The translations under genes were made by a program, and so were the position numbers. Under the pieces are notes generated by a model. That model worked only from the letters and a program-made list of their open reading frames with translations. It did not search any database and was not told the DNA's origin. A stretch of 64,000 nucleotides of DNA from NCBI GenBank assembly GCA_025517485.1, contig JAOPKB010000011.1, positions 1 to 64,000 on the forward strand, written 5' to 3'. This DNA is from Natronoglomus mannanivorans. GTDB taxonomy: Archaea; Halobacteriota; Halobacteria; Halobacteriales; Natrialbaceae. Below are positions 54,200 to 62,052 of the stretch, in pieces; position 1 is the first letter of the stretch, and each line of letters begins with the position of its first letter.

Positions 54200-54643
54200 A
54201 TGACCACGACCGACAAGCGCGAGGCGTTCCTCGCCGGCGAGCGTCTCGAGGACGTCGCGCTCTTTCTGGCCGATTCGTACGTCTCTGACGACCGTCTCGA
54301 GCAGTTCGGCGAGCGGATCGACGACGGCGTCTTGATCGTCGTCGACGGCGAGCGCGGCCGGAACGCGTTCAAGGCAGCGACGGGGACCGGCGCGATGGAG
54401 TTCGCCGGCTCGGCGATGGGAACCGAGGGGGTCGTCGACGGCGATCTGACGGGTGGGACGTGTCCCGAGGCCGCAGGGAGTGAAGCCGAAGACGAAGACC
54501 ACCACACGCAGTTCGTCTTCGCCTTCGCCGAAGAACAGAACGAGGAAGTCGGCGGCCTCTACGCCGACGGCGACGTGATCCACGCCTACGCACAATGCGA
54601 GTGCGGGACCGCGTACTCGGATCGGTGGACGCTCGAGGAGTAA
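54200..54643 (+). CDS. DUF5807 family protein
   Basis: A 147-residue protein matching the haloarchaeal DUF5807 family: MTTTDKREAFLAGERLEDVA, DDGVLIVVDGERGRNAFKAA, TGTGAMEFAGSAMGTEGVVD, and the tail YAQCECGTAYSDRWTLEE with a possible metal-binding Cys pair. Soluble, acidic; function unknown. ATG at 54200; 127 bp after the zinc-ribbon gene, same strand. Confidence 0.85.
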   Translation: MTTTDKREAFLAGERLEDVALFLADSYVSDDRLEQFGERIDDGVLIVVDGERGRNAFKAATGTGAMEFAGSAMGTEGVVDGDLTGGTCPEAAGSEAEDEDHHTQFVFAFAEEQNEEVGGLYADGDVIHAYAQCECGTAYSDRWTLEE

Positions 54644-54719
54644 GTCGTCTCCACCACACTCGCGTTCTCCCCGTTTTCACCGTTCGTAGTCGACGATATC
54701 ACACGTAGGAACAGCGTCG

Positions 54720-54944
54720 CTACCGGAATCCGTCGTCGGTCGTCCGCTGCAGTTCGTCCTCGAGTTGGTCGTGAGCGTCGGCCATCCCGTCGGCGATATC
54801 CGTTTCGGCGAGGACGCCGAAGCCGCTCCACTCGTCGGTCGTCGTCAGTCGCTCGAGGAGGTCGTCGAGCGACTCGTCGGGGCGCTTGAGGTCCCGAAGC
54901 CGCTCCCAGTTCTCCTCCGAGAGACGGATCGTCCTGTCTGCCAT
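54720..54944 (-). CDS. Orphan VapB/RHH-type antitoxin-like protein
   Basis: A 74-residue protein. MADRTIRLSEENWERLRDLK and RPDESLDDLLERLTTTDEW are typical of haloarchaeal VapB-like antitoxins (short DNA-binding N-terminal strand and helix, then a C-terminal toxin-binding tail). The usual PIN-domain partner is missing on either side. It may be an orphan regulator. ATG at 54944. Convergent with DUF5807. Confidence 0.7.
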   Translation of the reverse strand: MADRTIRLSEENWERLRDLKRPDESLDDLLERLTTTDEWSGFGVLAETDIADGMADAHDQLEDELQRTTDDGFR

Positions 54945-55096
54945 ACCGATTCCTATTCACACCAGATACAAATTCCTCGTGCGGATCGGTTGGACTGACC
55001 GAAAACGCTCGGAGAATCGATTCTCCCGAGTCGACGTCAATAAGGTGAATACGACGGCCACAGACTCTTCCCGCCGCTCAGGGGAGAGACTAGTCG

Positions 55097-55789
55097 ATGA
55101 GTTCCTACGAAACGTCGACCGCGTCCGAACAGGGCTGGCCGCTCTCGAGTCGGGAGTGGTCGGTCGTCGGTGGCTCGAGCGCGTTGATGGCGATCAACGT
55201 GCTCCTGATGTACGTGTTCGTGGTGACGCCGCTGGCGGGGGTCAACGACTACCTGTTCGCCTACCCGATCGTCGGCGTGCTCGTCTACGGGGCGGCGATC
55301 ACGGGCGGCGAAATCGTCGCCGAACGTGGCGTCGAGGGCGGCGACATGGGAATCGCCTTCGTCGGGATGGTAATCCTGCAACTGGCCTTTGGAATCTTCG
55401 GCGCCGGCGTCCTCTCCTTCGCCCCTCGAGACCAGCAACTGTACATCCTCGGGGTCACCGCGGTCGTCACCGGTCTCCTTACAGCGCTGATCGCGACCTA
55501 CGTCTACGCCCGCTCGAAGACCTTCGAGAGCTGGGGAACCTACGCCAACTACGCCTTCATCGGGGGTGTCGTCGCGATCCTGATCGGGACGTTCTTCGAG
55601 CCGGTCCTGATCGTCGGCTTCGTCCTGATCTTCCTCGGCTTCATGCTCCGGCTGGGGTGGGAGATCTGGCGCGTGCGCGACCAGCGAAACGCCTCGGTCG
55701 CCCTGCAGACGATCGGTGTCTACATCGCCGTGGCCGGCGTGTTCGTCCACGTCCTCCAGATCGTGATGCGCGTGCTAGCTCGGCGGTGA
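55097..55789 (+). CDS. Seven-helix membrane protein
   Basis: A 230-residue protein with about seven helices (VGGSSALMAINVLLMYVFVV; YLFAYPIVGVLVYGAAI; GIAFVGMVILQLAFGIFGAG; YILGVTAVVTGLLTALIAT; ANYAFIGGVVAILIGTFF; VLIVGFVLIFLGFMLRLGW; VYIAVAGVFVHVLQIVMR). The size and topology resemble Bax-inhibitor-1-like or other haloarchaeal hypothetical membrane proteins, but I cannot confirm a family. ATG at 55097. It converges with vapC, two bases beyond its stop. Confidence 0.75.
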   Translation: MSSYETSTASEQGWPLSSREWSVVGGSSALMAINVLLMYVFVVTPLAGVNDYLFAYPIVGVLVYGAAITGGEIVAERGVEGGDMGIAFVGMVILQLAFGIFGAGVLSFAPRDQQLYILGVTAVVTGLLTALIATYVYARSKTFESWGTYANYAFIGGVVAILIGTFFEPVLIVGFVLIFLGFMLRLGWEIWRVRDQRNASVALQTIGVYIAVAGVFVHVLQIVMRVLARR

Positions 55790-55791
55790 GA

Positions 55792-56184
55792 TCAGTACGT
55801 TTCAACCTCGACTTCGTCCATTCGATCGAAGTCTGAAACGTTACGTGTTAACACTGGTTCGTCGACGATGCTGGCTGTCGCACCGATTATAACGTCTCCG
55901 TCACCGACTGTTTTCCCCTCGTTTGTCAGTTCTCCCGCGATCCGTCCTGCTTTTCGCATGACTGCCGTATCCGCTGGTTGAACCGGCTTCGTAGCGAGTA
56001 CTTCTTCCACGGTGTTTCGTTCTTGCCTTGGCTGGTCCGAACGAGCAACACCGTAGTATAGTTCGAACAGCGTCATCGACGAAACTCGCTGCTGACGTAG
56101 TTCCGTTTCGATCTCTGTCGCCTTTTCGACAGCCGCTTCGTCACCGCGCATCAGATCGATCAGGAACGTCGTATCCAGTAACAC
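55792..56184 (-). CDS. vapC: VapC toxin, PIN-domain ribonuclease
   Basis: A 130-residue PIN-domain protein. Start GTG at 56184 (MLLDTTFLIDLMRGDEAAVE). Acidic active-site residues: Asp in LLDTTFLID, Glu in MTLFELYYGVAR, and Asp in GDGDVIIGATASI and RNVSDFDRM. Family members cleave tRNA or rRNA when the antitoxin is lost. It begins one base after the vapB stop and is translated with it. Confidence 0.92.
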   Translation of the reverse strand: MLLDTTFLIDLMRGDEAAVEKATEIETELRQQRVSSMTLFELYYGVARSDQPRQERNTVEEVLATKPVQPADTAVMRKAGRIAGELTNEGKTVGDGDVIIGATASIVDEPVLTRNVSDFDRMDEVEVETY

Positions 56185-56185
56185 G

Positions 56186-56419
56186 TTATTTCTCCATTCG
56201 ATCTGCGATCGATTCGAGTTCGTCGTGTCGTCGTTCTCGCCGTTCTTCGATTGCCGTCTCGAGCGAGTTCGCCTGTTCGTCAGACAGGATACCAGCGAGT
56301 TCGAGCAACGAGCGTTCGCCAGCGAGACGGAGAACGACGTCAGAGAACGTTTCGTCGTCACTTTTGTGCGCCTCGAGGCGTTCGTATGCCTCCTCCGTGA
56401 GACGAATGCTCTTGGACAT
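56186..56419 (-). CDS. vapB: VapB antitoxin
   Basis: A 77-residue protein starting MSKSIRLTEEAYERLEAHKS (ribbon-helix-helix or AbrB-like N-terminus). It has FSDVVLRLAGERSLLELAGI and a charged C-terminal helix RRERRHDELESIADRMEK, which is typically the VapC-binding tail. Cognate to vapC, one base downstream. An operator-like inverted repeat lies right above its ATG. An alternative start, two codons up (56425), lies in the operator. Confidence 0.9.
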   Translation of the reverse strand: MSKSIRLTEEAYERLEAHKSDDETFSDVVLRLAGERSLLELAGILSDEQANSLETAIEERRERRHDELESIADRMEK

Positions 56420-56420
56420 G

Positions 56421-56438
56421 TGCATACAGACGTATGCA
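56421..56438. promoter_or_regulatory. Inverted-repeat operator of vapBC
   Basis: TGCATAC-AGAC-GTATGCA is a perfect 7-bp inverted repeat whose edge is 2 bp from the vapB ATG. A TATA-like CATAAGG (minus strand, about 56449-56455) lies above. The site would overlap the transcription start, as in autoregulated toxin-antitoxin operons. Confidence 0.7.
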
Positions 56439-56451
56439 GCGTTCTTCAACC

Positions 56452-57756
56452 TTATGTTGAGTCGGAACCGGACGCCTGCGTAGCGTCCATTTCGGCTGCC
56501 TCGACGGCCGCCTCGAACGCATCCAAAATGACCTGCTTGGTCACCGCGCCGCGGGAGGTCCAGTGGTGGGCGTAGTCGAGCATGTCGTCGTAGATGTCGG
56601 GCTTGCAGCCCGCGGCCTTGGGGTGGCCGCCGCCGTTGACGCGACCCGCGACCTCGTGACACAGCTGGAACTCGTCGGTGCCGCGGATCGACGCCGAGCC
56701 GGCGGGTTTGACGATCACGGAGGCGTCGGCGCCCTGCTCGCGCATCGCCTCGGCGACCTCGTTCTGTGAACAGCGGCCGTAGGTGATCCCGACCGTGTAG
56801 TCACCGACCTCGCGAAGCTCCGACCGACTCACCGCACGATCGATCAGCGCCTCCTTCTCGACGCGTTGCTCCGTGAGGAAGTCCTCGGCCCACTCGGGGA
56901 GGTCCGCACCGTACTCACGGACCACTTCGACGTACTCCGCGGGGTCGCTCCAGTAGGCGTAGTCCGCCAGATCGTCGCTGCGCGGATCCTCGCGCAGCCA
57001 GAGGTCGTGATCGCGCGTGACCGCCGCGAGTTCCCGGTACTGATCGTCGAACTCGTACTCGAGCGAGCGGAAGACGACGTCCGCGCTACACACCTCCTCG
57101 CTGTCGCCGACGACGAGGTCGACGCCGGCCTCGCGGACCGCCGCGGCGACCGAATCCTTCCACTGGTGGTGGTCGTACCAGGCAACCGAAGAGGCGGTCT
57201 CGAGGGCCAGTGCGAGTTCGTCCTCGACGTACTCGTAGCGGTCGGGTGCGAGGTCACAGACGAACAGATCGATGTCCTCCGAGCCGTACTCGGCGACGCG
57301 CGCGAGGGCGTCCTCGACGTTGTGGGGGCTCGCGGGAACGAGTGCGACGTTGTGGGGTGTCGGTTCAGGCTCCTCGAGGGGATCGTCCGTCTCCGAACCT
57401 GCGCCGGGGGCGACGGTGGGGTCCGCGTCGGGGGCGACGCCGACTTCAGCGTCCGCGTCGGCTGTGGTCCCGTCTTCGTCGTCTCCCGCCGCCTCCTCCG
57501 CACTCTCCGACTCCGACTCTGACTCCGGCTCCGGCACGTTCTGCACGTCGCCGTAGGCCTCTCGAATCAGGGCGACGCAGGCCAGTCCGTCCGCGTCAGG
57601 GTCGGCGACGACGGCGGCCTCGGCCCCCTCGAGGGCGGCCTGTGCCCGCTCGTCGTCGAGGTCCTCCTCGAGGTCGTCTGGGAGGAAGAAGCCGGTTCCC
57701 GGGAGGATAGACTTGCGGGCGATCGGGAGATCGGCCGCGATGAGGTCGTCGAACAT
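56452..57756 (-). CDS. DHH-family phosphoesterase with DHHA1 domain
   Basis: A 434-residue protein. The catalytic N-terminal domain has VVADPDADGLACVALI (motif I, Pro replacing the first His of DHDADG), FVCDLAPDRYEYVED and AWYDHHQWKDSVAAAV (the DHH motif). The C-terminal DHHA1 part is RVNGGGHPKAAGCKPD. An acidic low-complexity insert (ESESESESAEEAAGDDEDGT, about 75-125) follows motif I. Such enzymes are nanoRNases, RecJ-like exonucleases or cyclic dinucleotide phosphodiesterases; the class is not clear. The stop lies inside the vapB promoter area. Confidence 0.88.
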   Translation of the reverse strand: MFDDLIAADLPIARKSILPGTGFFLPDDLEEDLDDERAQAALEGAEAAVVADPDADGLACVALIREAYGDVQNVPEPESESESESAEEAAGDDEDGTTADADAEVGVAPDADPTVAPGAGSETDDPLEEPEPTPHNVALVPASPHNVEDALARVAEYGSEDIDLFVCDLAPDRYEYVEDELALALETASSVAWYDHHQWKDSVAAAVREAGVDLVVGDSEEVCSADVVFRSLEYEFDDQYRELAAVTRDHDLWLREDPRSDDLADYAYWSDPAEYVEVVREYGADLPEWAEDFLTEQRVEKEALIDRAVSRSELREVGDYTVGITYGRCSQNEVAEAMREQGADASVIVKPAGSASIRGTDEFQLCHEVAGRVNGGGHPKAAGCKPDIYDDMLDYAHHWTSRGAVTKQVILDAFEAAVEAAEMDATQASGSDST

Positions 57757-57873
57757 ACTCCGTTCTGTGGGATGGAGCGAGAAGAAAGCGCCGGTCTGCC
57801 TGCTCGAGGTGACGGTGTGTAAGGAGTCCGTCCGGCGCGACGGAGCGTGGGAGGGTCCGACAGCGCCGACGCG

Positions 57874-58338
57874 CTACGCCTCGACGCCGTCCGCACCGGT
57901 TTCGGTCTCGTCACCCGTCTCGAGCTGTCGAACCGACAGCACGGGAACGGGCGAGGTCCGGACGACGCGTTCGGCGACGCTCCCCAGGAGGAGTCGGTTC
58001 TCCCCGTGGCGGCCGCGGGTACCGGTGACGATCAGGTCCGCGTCGTGCTCGCGGGCGTACTCGCAGATCTCCGGCGCCGGACGGCCCTCGCGGACGGCCG
58101 TGGTGATGCCCGGACCGGCGCGCTCTCGAACCGTCTCGAGTGCGGTCTCGGCGTGGGTCTCGAGGGCGACCGTGAGTTCCTCGCGCAGTTGTGCGGGCGA
58201 GGCGTCGACCTCGCCGGCGTCGATCACCGAGAGGGCGTGGACGTCGGCGTCGAACCGTGCGGCCATGTCGAGGGCGACGTCGATAGCCCGTGTGACGCTG
58301 TCGGAGCCGTCAGTCGCGACGACGACTGTATCGAACAT
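57874..58338 (-). CDS. Universal stress protein UspA, ATP-binding type
   Basis: A 154-residue Usp-fold protein. VVVATDGSDSVTRAIDVALD is the N-terminal strand-loop. The ATP-binding motif G-2x-G-9x-G-S is intact in TGTRGRHGENRLLLGSVAER. The C-terminal strand VVRTSPVPVLSVRQLE. The role is in stress response and signalling; precise partner unknown. Divergent from a second usp gene, 58471, with 132 bp between. Confidence 0.93.
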   Translation of the reverse strand: MFDTVVVATDGSDSVTRAIDVALDMAARFDADVHALSVIDAGEVDASPAQLREELTVALETHAETALETVRERAGPGITTAVREGRPAPEICEYAREHDADLIVTGTRGRHGENRLLLGSVAERVVRTSPVPVLSVRQLETGDETETGADGVEA

Positions 58339-58470
58339 GGTTCACCCCTCTCCACGCAGGCGCATAGCATTCACGGATCACGGCTCCCCACGGAGACCCG
58401 CTCCCGCTGGCGGTCGTGAGTACCCCGTTCGGGGCGAGGCTTTTTCACGACCGCCCGCACACCATCCCGC

Positions 58471-58929
58471 ATGGACGTTCGCGAGTCGTTTTCGGTCGAG
58501 ACCGTCCTCGTCCCGGTCGACGGGAGCGAGGAGTCCGCCACCGCCGTCGAGTACGCTACCGCAGTCGCCGACCGCTACGACGCGTCGGTCCACGTGCTGT
58601 ACGTCCTCGGACGCGGCGTCGTCAAGGGAATGAACGCCGGCTCCGTCGAAGAGGACGCCGTCGCCGAAAACGCCCAGCGATTTCTCGAGGAGGTCGGCAG
58701 CGTCGCCGACGCCTACGGCGTCCCGATGGCGACCTCGATGGCCCATGGCTTCTCTCCGACGCGAAAGGCGCGCCACCCGGGGATCGTCGTCCTCGATACC
58801 GCGGATGCGATCGACGCCGACTTCATCGTCATTCCTCGAGAGTCGGTGATCGAAACGCCCGCAGAAGTACTCGAACAGACCGCAGAGTACGTGTTGTCGT
58901 ACGCGAGCCAGCCGGTTCTGTCCGTCTAG
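58471..58929 (+). CDS. Universal stress protein UspA, degenerate ATP site
   Basis: A 152-residue Usp-fold protein. VETVLVPVDGSEESATAVEY and YDASVHVLYVLGRGVVKGMN at the N-terminus, FIVIPRESVIETPAEVLEQT at the place of the ATP loop, and SYASQPVLSV at the end. The G-2x-G-9x-G motif is lost, so it probably does not bind ATP like its divergent neighbour. A hexamer repeat follows its stop. Confidence 0.9.
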   Translation: MDVRESFSVETVLVPVDGSEESATAVEYATAVADRYDASVHVLYVLGRGVVKGMNAGSVEEDAVAENAQRFLEEVGSVADAYGVPMATSMAHGFSPTRKARHPGIVVLDTADAIDADFIVIPRESVIETPAEVLEQTAEYVLSYASQPVLSV

Positions 58930-58939
58930 TTGGTCCGAC

Positions 58940-58993
58940 CGCGGACCCTGACTCTGACTCCGATTCCGATTCCAATTCTGACTCTGACTCCGA
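58940..58993 (+). repeat. GACTCN-type hexamer repeat between convergent genes
   Basis: CTGACTCTGACTCCGATTCC and further units: about nine imperfect hexamers between the usp stop and the GNAT stop. Confidence 0.6.
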
Positions 58994-58996
58994 CCG

Positions 58997-59590
58997 TCAT
59001 CCCGACTCCTGAGACCCCTCACCGGCTCGAGCCACCCGAATCGCCATCTCCTGCTCGAAACTCTCGCTGCCACAGACCTCGAACCCGACTCGCTTGTAGA
59101 GGGCGATCGCCGGCGAGTTCCAGCGTTCGACGGTCAGCCACACCTTCTCGATTCCCTGGTCGCTGGCGTGGCCGAGCAACCGCTCGAGTAACTCGGTTCC
59201 GATGCCGGCGCGCTGGTACTCCTGGAGGACGAAGATCGCCAGCTCCCAGGCGATCTCGCCGACGTCGTCGACGGCCGCCGGATCGTCGACGTCGGGGACC
59301 AACGTCGCGTGGCCGACCACCCGTCCGTCGTGCCAGGCGGCGACGTTGACCCCGTCCGCACAGATCGTCTCGAGCCAGTTTCGAACCCGCGTCTCGCCGC
59401 TCGGCGGGATCCCCTGGGCGCGATCCGCGGGATCGAACTGGACGTACATCTCGGTGAGCGCGTCGACCTGTGGCTCGTCGGGATCGAAGGGTCTGACGAC
59501 GATCGTTCGACCGTCGCGGTCCCCGAAGGTCACCGGCGGTGAGGGAAACGGGCCGGCCGTGTCGTCGGGGTAGACTCGCGTTCCGTCCAT
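58997..59590 (-). CDS. GNAT-family N-acetyltransferase
   Basis: A 197-residue protein. After an N-terminal part with GRTIVVRPFDPDEPQ, the core has VAAWHDGRVVGHATLVPD, LAIFVLQEYQRAGIGTELLE (motif A, acetyl-CoA pyrophosphate loop QRAGIG) and VERWNSPAIALYKRVGFEVC (motif B). Substrate unknown. The ATG at 59590 lies two bases after the stop of the following upstream usp gene, so the pair is one operon. Confidence 0.9.
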   Translation of the reverse strand: MDGTRVYPDDTAGPFPSPPVTFGDRDGRTIVVRPFDPDEPQVDALTEMYVQFDPADRAQGIPPSGETRVRNWLETICADGVNVAAWHDGRVVGHATLVPDVDDPAAVDDVGEIAWELAIFVLQEYQRAGIGTELLERLLGHASDQGIEKVWLTVERWNSPAIALYKRVGFEVCGSESFEQEMAIRVARAGEGSQESG

Positions 59591-59592
59591 CG

Positions 59593-59961
59593 TTATCTGA
59601 CCAACTTGACCGTCGTCGGGGCGTTCAACAGGACGAACTCCGTGATCGGTCCCAGACGGATCTTCCCCATCGGACTCTGGGTGCCGCCGCCGATCACCAG
59701 TTGGTCGAACTCGCCGCGCTCGGCGAGCTCGACCAGTGCGCTCCCGGGGTCGCCCTCGAGGGTCGTCAACTCGGCGTCGACGCCCGCCTCTTCGAGCAGC
59801 GTCTTCGCTTGCTCGCACATCTCCGCCTGCGAGCGTTTGGCCTCCGGTTTCTCGACGACGGCGACGGTGAGCTCGTCGCCGACCTCGCTCGTTCGCTCGA
59901 TCGTCGACCGGAGGGTTCGCATCGACTCGTCGCTTCCCTCGATTCCCAGCAGCACGTTCAT
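59593..59961 (-). CDS. Universal stress protein, short form
   Basis: A 122-residue Usp-fold protein starting MNVLLGIEGSDESMRTLRST. The C-terminal loop is VIGGGTQSPMGKIRLGPITE, a noncanonical version of the ATP motif, with FVLLNAPTTVKLVR at the end. It is smaller than the 140-150 residues of its relatives and forms an operon with the GNAT enzyme. Start ATG at 59961. Confidence 0.88.
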   Translation of the reverse strand: MNVLLGIEGSDESMRTLRSTIERTSEVGDELTVAVVEKPEAKRSQAEMCEQAKTLLEEAGVDAELTTLEGDPGSALVELAERGEFDQLVIGGGTQSPMGKIRLGPITEFVLLNAPTTVKLVR

Positions 59962-60146
59962 GCACTGGTCTCGAACCCGACGCACGAAAATAATTGCGCC
60001 GGTGACAGTGTCGGTGTCGATGTCGATGTCGGTGTCGGCCTCGGTCGTGGACGCCGGAAGTCGACACCAAACGCCGGAATCACCACGCAGTGATCGCTCG
60101 AGCGTGATCCCTGCGGACACGCCACATTCGACGCTTCGGACGACGG

Positions 60147-60154
60147 CGTTAAGG
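60147..60154 (+). promoter_or_regulatory. TATA box of the AAA ATPase gene
   Basis: CGTTAAGG is centred 28 bp before the ATG at 60179, consistent with a leaderless mRNA and with that start. Confidence 0.55.
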
Positions 60155-60178
60155 CGGTGTAGCAACAACGTCCGTGGA

Positions 60179-61621
60179 ATGACTGATCTGGCGCTCGACG
60201 TCGTGGAGTTCTTGCTCACGACGAGCGTCTATTCCGACGACCGATCGCTAGACGAGAACGATCTCCCGCCCTCGTATCGCCGGGTGTTCTGGACCGGTGG
60301 GCCCGAAGCGGACGACGAGGATGGTGAGTCCGGATCCGGATCCGGGTCCGGGTCCGGGTCCAGCCGCCGAACACGTGGCATCGAGCGGCCGCTCTCGGCG
60401 ACCAACACCACCGCCCGCCAGGCGACCGGCGCCGACCAGCCCTGGGAGGCCGTCTCCGAGCTCATGTTCACCGACCGGGACGAGTTCTCCGGCACCATCT
60501 CGCTGACCGAGCAGGGGATGGCCGAACGCTGGTTCCTCGAACGCGTCGACGACGAGCGCCTGCTCGCCAACCCGACGCTCGCGGCTCACTTCGAGGACCA
60601 CGAATCGGTCTCCGACGCGGTCGACTACGAGACCGCCCGCGAGAACAACCGCCCCATCCAGGCCGATCGGGTCTGGATCGACGGCCTCCTCGAGGAGTAC
60701 TTCGACGAGGAAGACGACGAGGAGATGCTCGACCTCGTCGAGATCCGCGCGCCCGAGGAGGTCGACCTCACGCTCGACGACCTCGTCCTGACGCCGGACC
60801 AGGAAGCCGAGATCGAAAAGATCGCGAAGGCGATCGAGCACCGCGACTACCTCGCGAGCATCGGCCTACGCGAGATCGGCAAACTGCTGTTCGTCGGGCC
60901 GCCGGGCACCGGGAAGACCTCGACCGCGCAGGCGCTGGCCCGCGATATGGACCTCCCGTTCGTCGAGGTGAAGCTGTCGATGATCACCTCCCAGTACTTG
61001 GGCGAGACGGCCAAGAACGTCGACAAGACATTCGAGGTCGCAAAGCGGCTCTCCCCCTGTATCCTCTTTATCGACGAGTTCGACTCCGTCGCCAAGACCC
61101 GCCGCAGCGACGAGCACGCGGCCCTGAAACGGGCGGTGAACACCCTGCTCAAGAGCATCGACAACATCTCGCTGATCCAAGACGACGTGTTGCTGATCGG
61201 TGCGACCAACCACCCCGACCAGCTCGACGCCGCCGCCTGGCGCCGGTTCGACGAGATCGTCAACTTCCCCAAGCCCGACTACGGCATGCGCCGGGACATC
61301 CTCCACGTCATCACCCGCGCGATGGATATCGACGAGTTCGAACCCGAGGCCATCGCCGAAGCGACGGAGGGGCTCACCGGCAGCGACCTCCGGATGGTCC
61401 TCAGAGAGGCGGTCCTCGAGGCGCTGACCGAGAACCGGACGACGCTCACCCAGGAGGATCTCGTCGACGCCGTCGAGGACTTCGAGGAGCGAGACAACCT
61501 GAAGAACATGGACATGATCGAGGGCGACCACGACGCGCTAGTCGCCGGCGGCGATCTCGGGAAGGCGAGCGACGGCGGGCACTCGCACGACCACGACCAC
61601 GATCACAGTCACGACCACTGA
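60179..61621 (+). CDS. AAA ATPase with N-terminal adaptor and His-rich tail
   Basis: A 480-residue protein. N-terminal region MTDLALDVVEFLLTTSVYSD with a Gly-Ser linker (GESGSGSGSGSGSS, about 45-58). A single AAA module starts near 200: Walker A FVGPPGTGKTSTAQAL, Walker B CILFIDEFDSVAKTRR, sensor 1 DVLLIGATNHPDQLDA, Arg fingers AAWRRFDEIVNF. C-terminal lid GSDLRMVLREAVLEALTE. The last residues, GGHSHDHDHDHSHDH, can bind divalent metal. It resembles CDC48/spastin-like AAA proteins of haloarchaea; substrate unknown. The start is backed by a TATA box 28 bp upstream. Confidence 0.87.
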   Translation: MTDLALDVVEFLLTTSVYSDDRSLDENDLPPSYRRVFWTGGPEADDEDGESGSGSGSGSGSSRRTRGIERPLSATNTTARQATGADQPWEAVSELMFTDRDEFSGTISLTEQGMAERWFLERVDDERLLANPTLAAHFEDHESVSDAVDYETARENNRPIQADRVWIDGLLEEYFDEEDDEEMLDLVEIRAPEEVDLTLDDLVLTPDQEAEIEKIAKAIEHRDYLASIGLREIGKLLFVGPPGTGKTSTAQALARDMDLPFVEVKLSMITSQYLGETAKNVDKTFEVAKRLSPCILFIDEFDSVAKTRRSDEHAALKRAVNTLLKSIDNISLIQDDVLLIGATNHPDQLDAAAWRRFDEIVNFPKPDYGMRRDILHVITRAMDIDEFEPEAIAEATEGLTGSDLRMVLREAVLEALTENRTTLTQEDLVDAVEDFEERDNLKNMDMIEGDHDALVAGGDLGKASDGGHSHDHDHDHSHDH

Positions 61622-61640
61622 CCACCGTTCGGGTAACATC

Positions 61641-61647
61641 CTTATGG
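61641..61647 (+). promoter_or_regulatory. TATA box for the MNT gene
   Basis: CTTATGG is centred 26 bp before the ATG at 61669; leaderless. Confidence 0.45.
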
Positions 61648-61668
61648 TTCGCCTGTGAATCTTTTCTT

Positions 61669-61992
61669 ATGAGCGACTCGTCGCCTCACGAAGACGCAGC
61701 AGACGTGTTCGCAGAACGTGCTCGAGCCAAGTACGGTGATTCAATCGCGCACCTCGTCGTCTTCGGGAGTACCGCCCGCGGCGAGACACGCGGCGTCGAT
61801 TCCGACGTGGACGTCTTCATCGTCATTTCGGATCCGACGATCGAACGGCCGCTCAGGGACTTGGCGTACGACGTCGGACTCGAGTACGGACTCGTCTTCT
61901 CGGTCCATACGTTGACGGCGGAGCGGTTCGATGCTCGCAAAGATCATCCGTTCGTTCGAACCGTGTTCGAAGAAGGGCGGTCGTATGCCTGA
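61669..61992 (+). CDS. MNT-type nucleotidyltransferase, orphan
   Basis: A 107-residue minimal nucleotidyltransferase. HLVVFGSTARGETRGVDSDV has the GSTARGE loop, and SDVDVFIVISDPT the two Asp metal ligands. Later a conserved VGLEYGLVFSVHTL and HPFVRTVFEEGRSYA. MNT proteins normally pair with a HEPN toxin, which they AMPylate and neutralise. Here the following ORF is only 13 codons, MPEPKYATEESQQ, starting in the overlap, so the toxin seems lost. The MNT itself is intact. Confidence 0.85.
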   Translation: MSDSSPHEDAADVFAERARAKYGDSIAHLVVFGSTARGETRGVDSDVDVFIVISDPTIERPLRDLAYDVGLEYGLVFSVHTLTAERFDARKDHPFVRTVFEEGRSYA

Positions 61993-62026
61993 GCCGAAGT
62001 ACGCGACGGAGGAGTCACAGCAGTAA
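61985..62026 (+). pseudogene. 13-codon truncated partner ORF after the MNT gene
   Basis: ATG at 61985 overlaps the MNT stop (61990-61992), as expected for a coupled HEPN gene, but the frame ends at TAA after MPEPKYATEESQQ. It is likely the N-terminus of a deleted or truncated HEPN gene. Assignment rests on position only. Confidence 0.35.
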
Positions 62027-62052
62027 CCGCCACGAGAGAGACTGACAAAACT

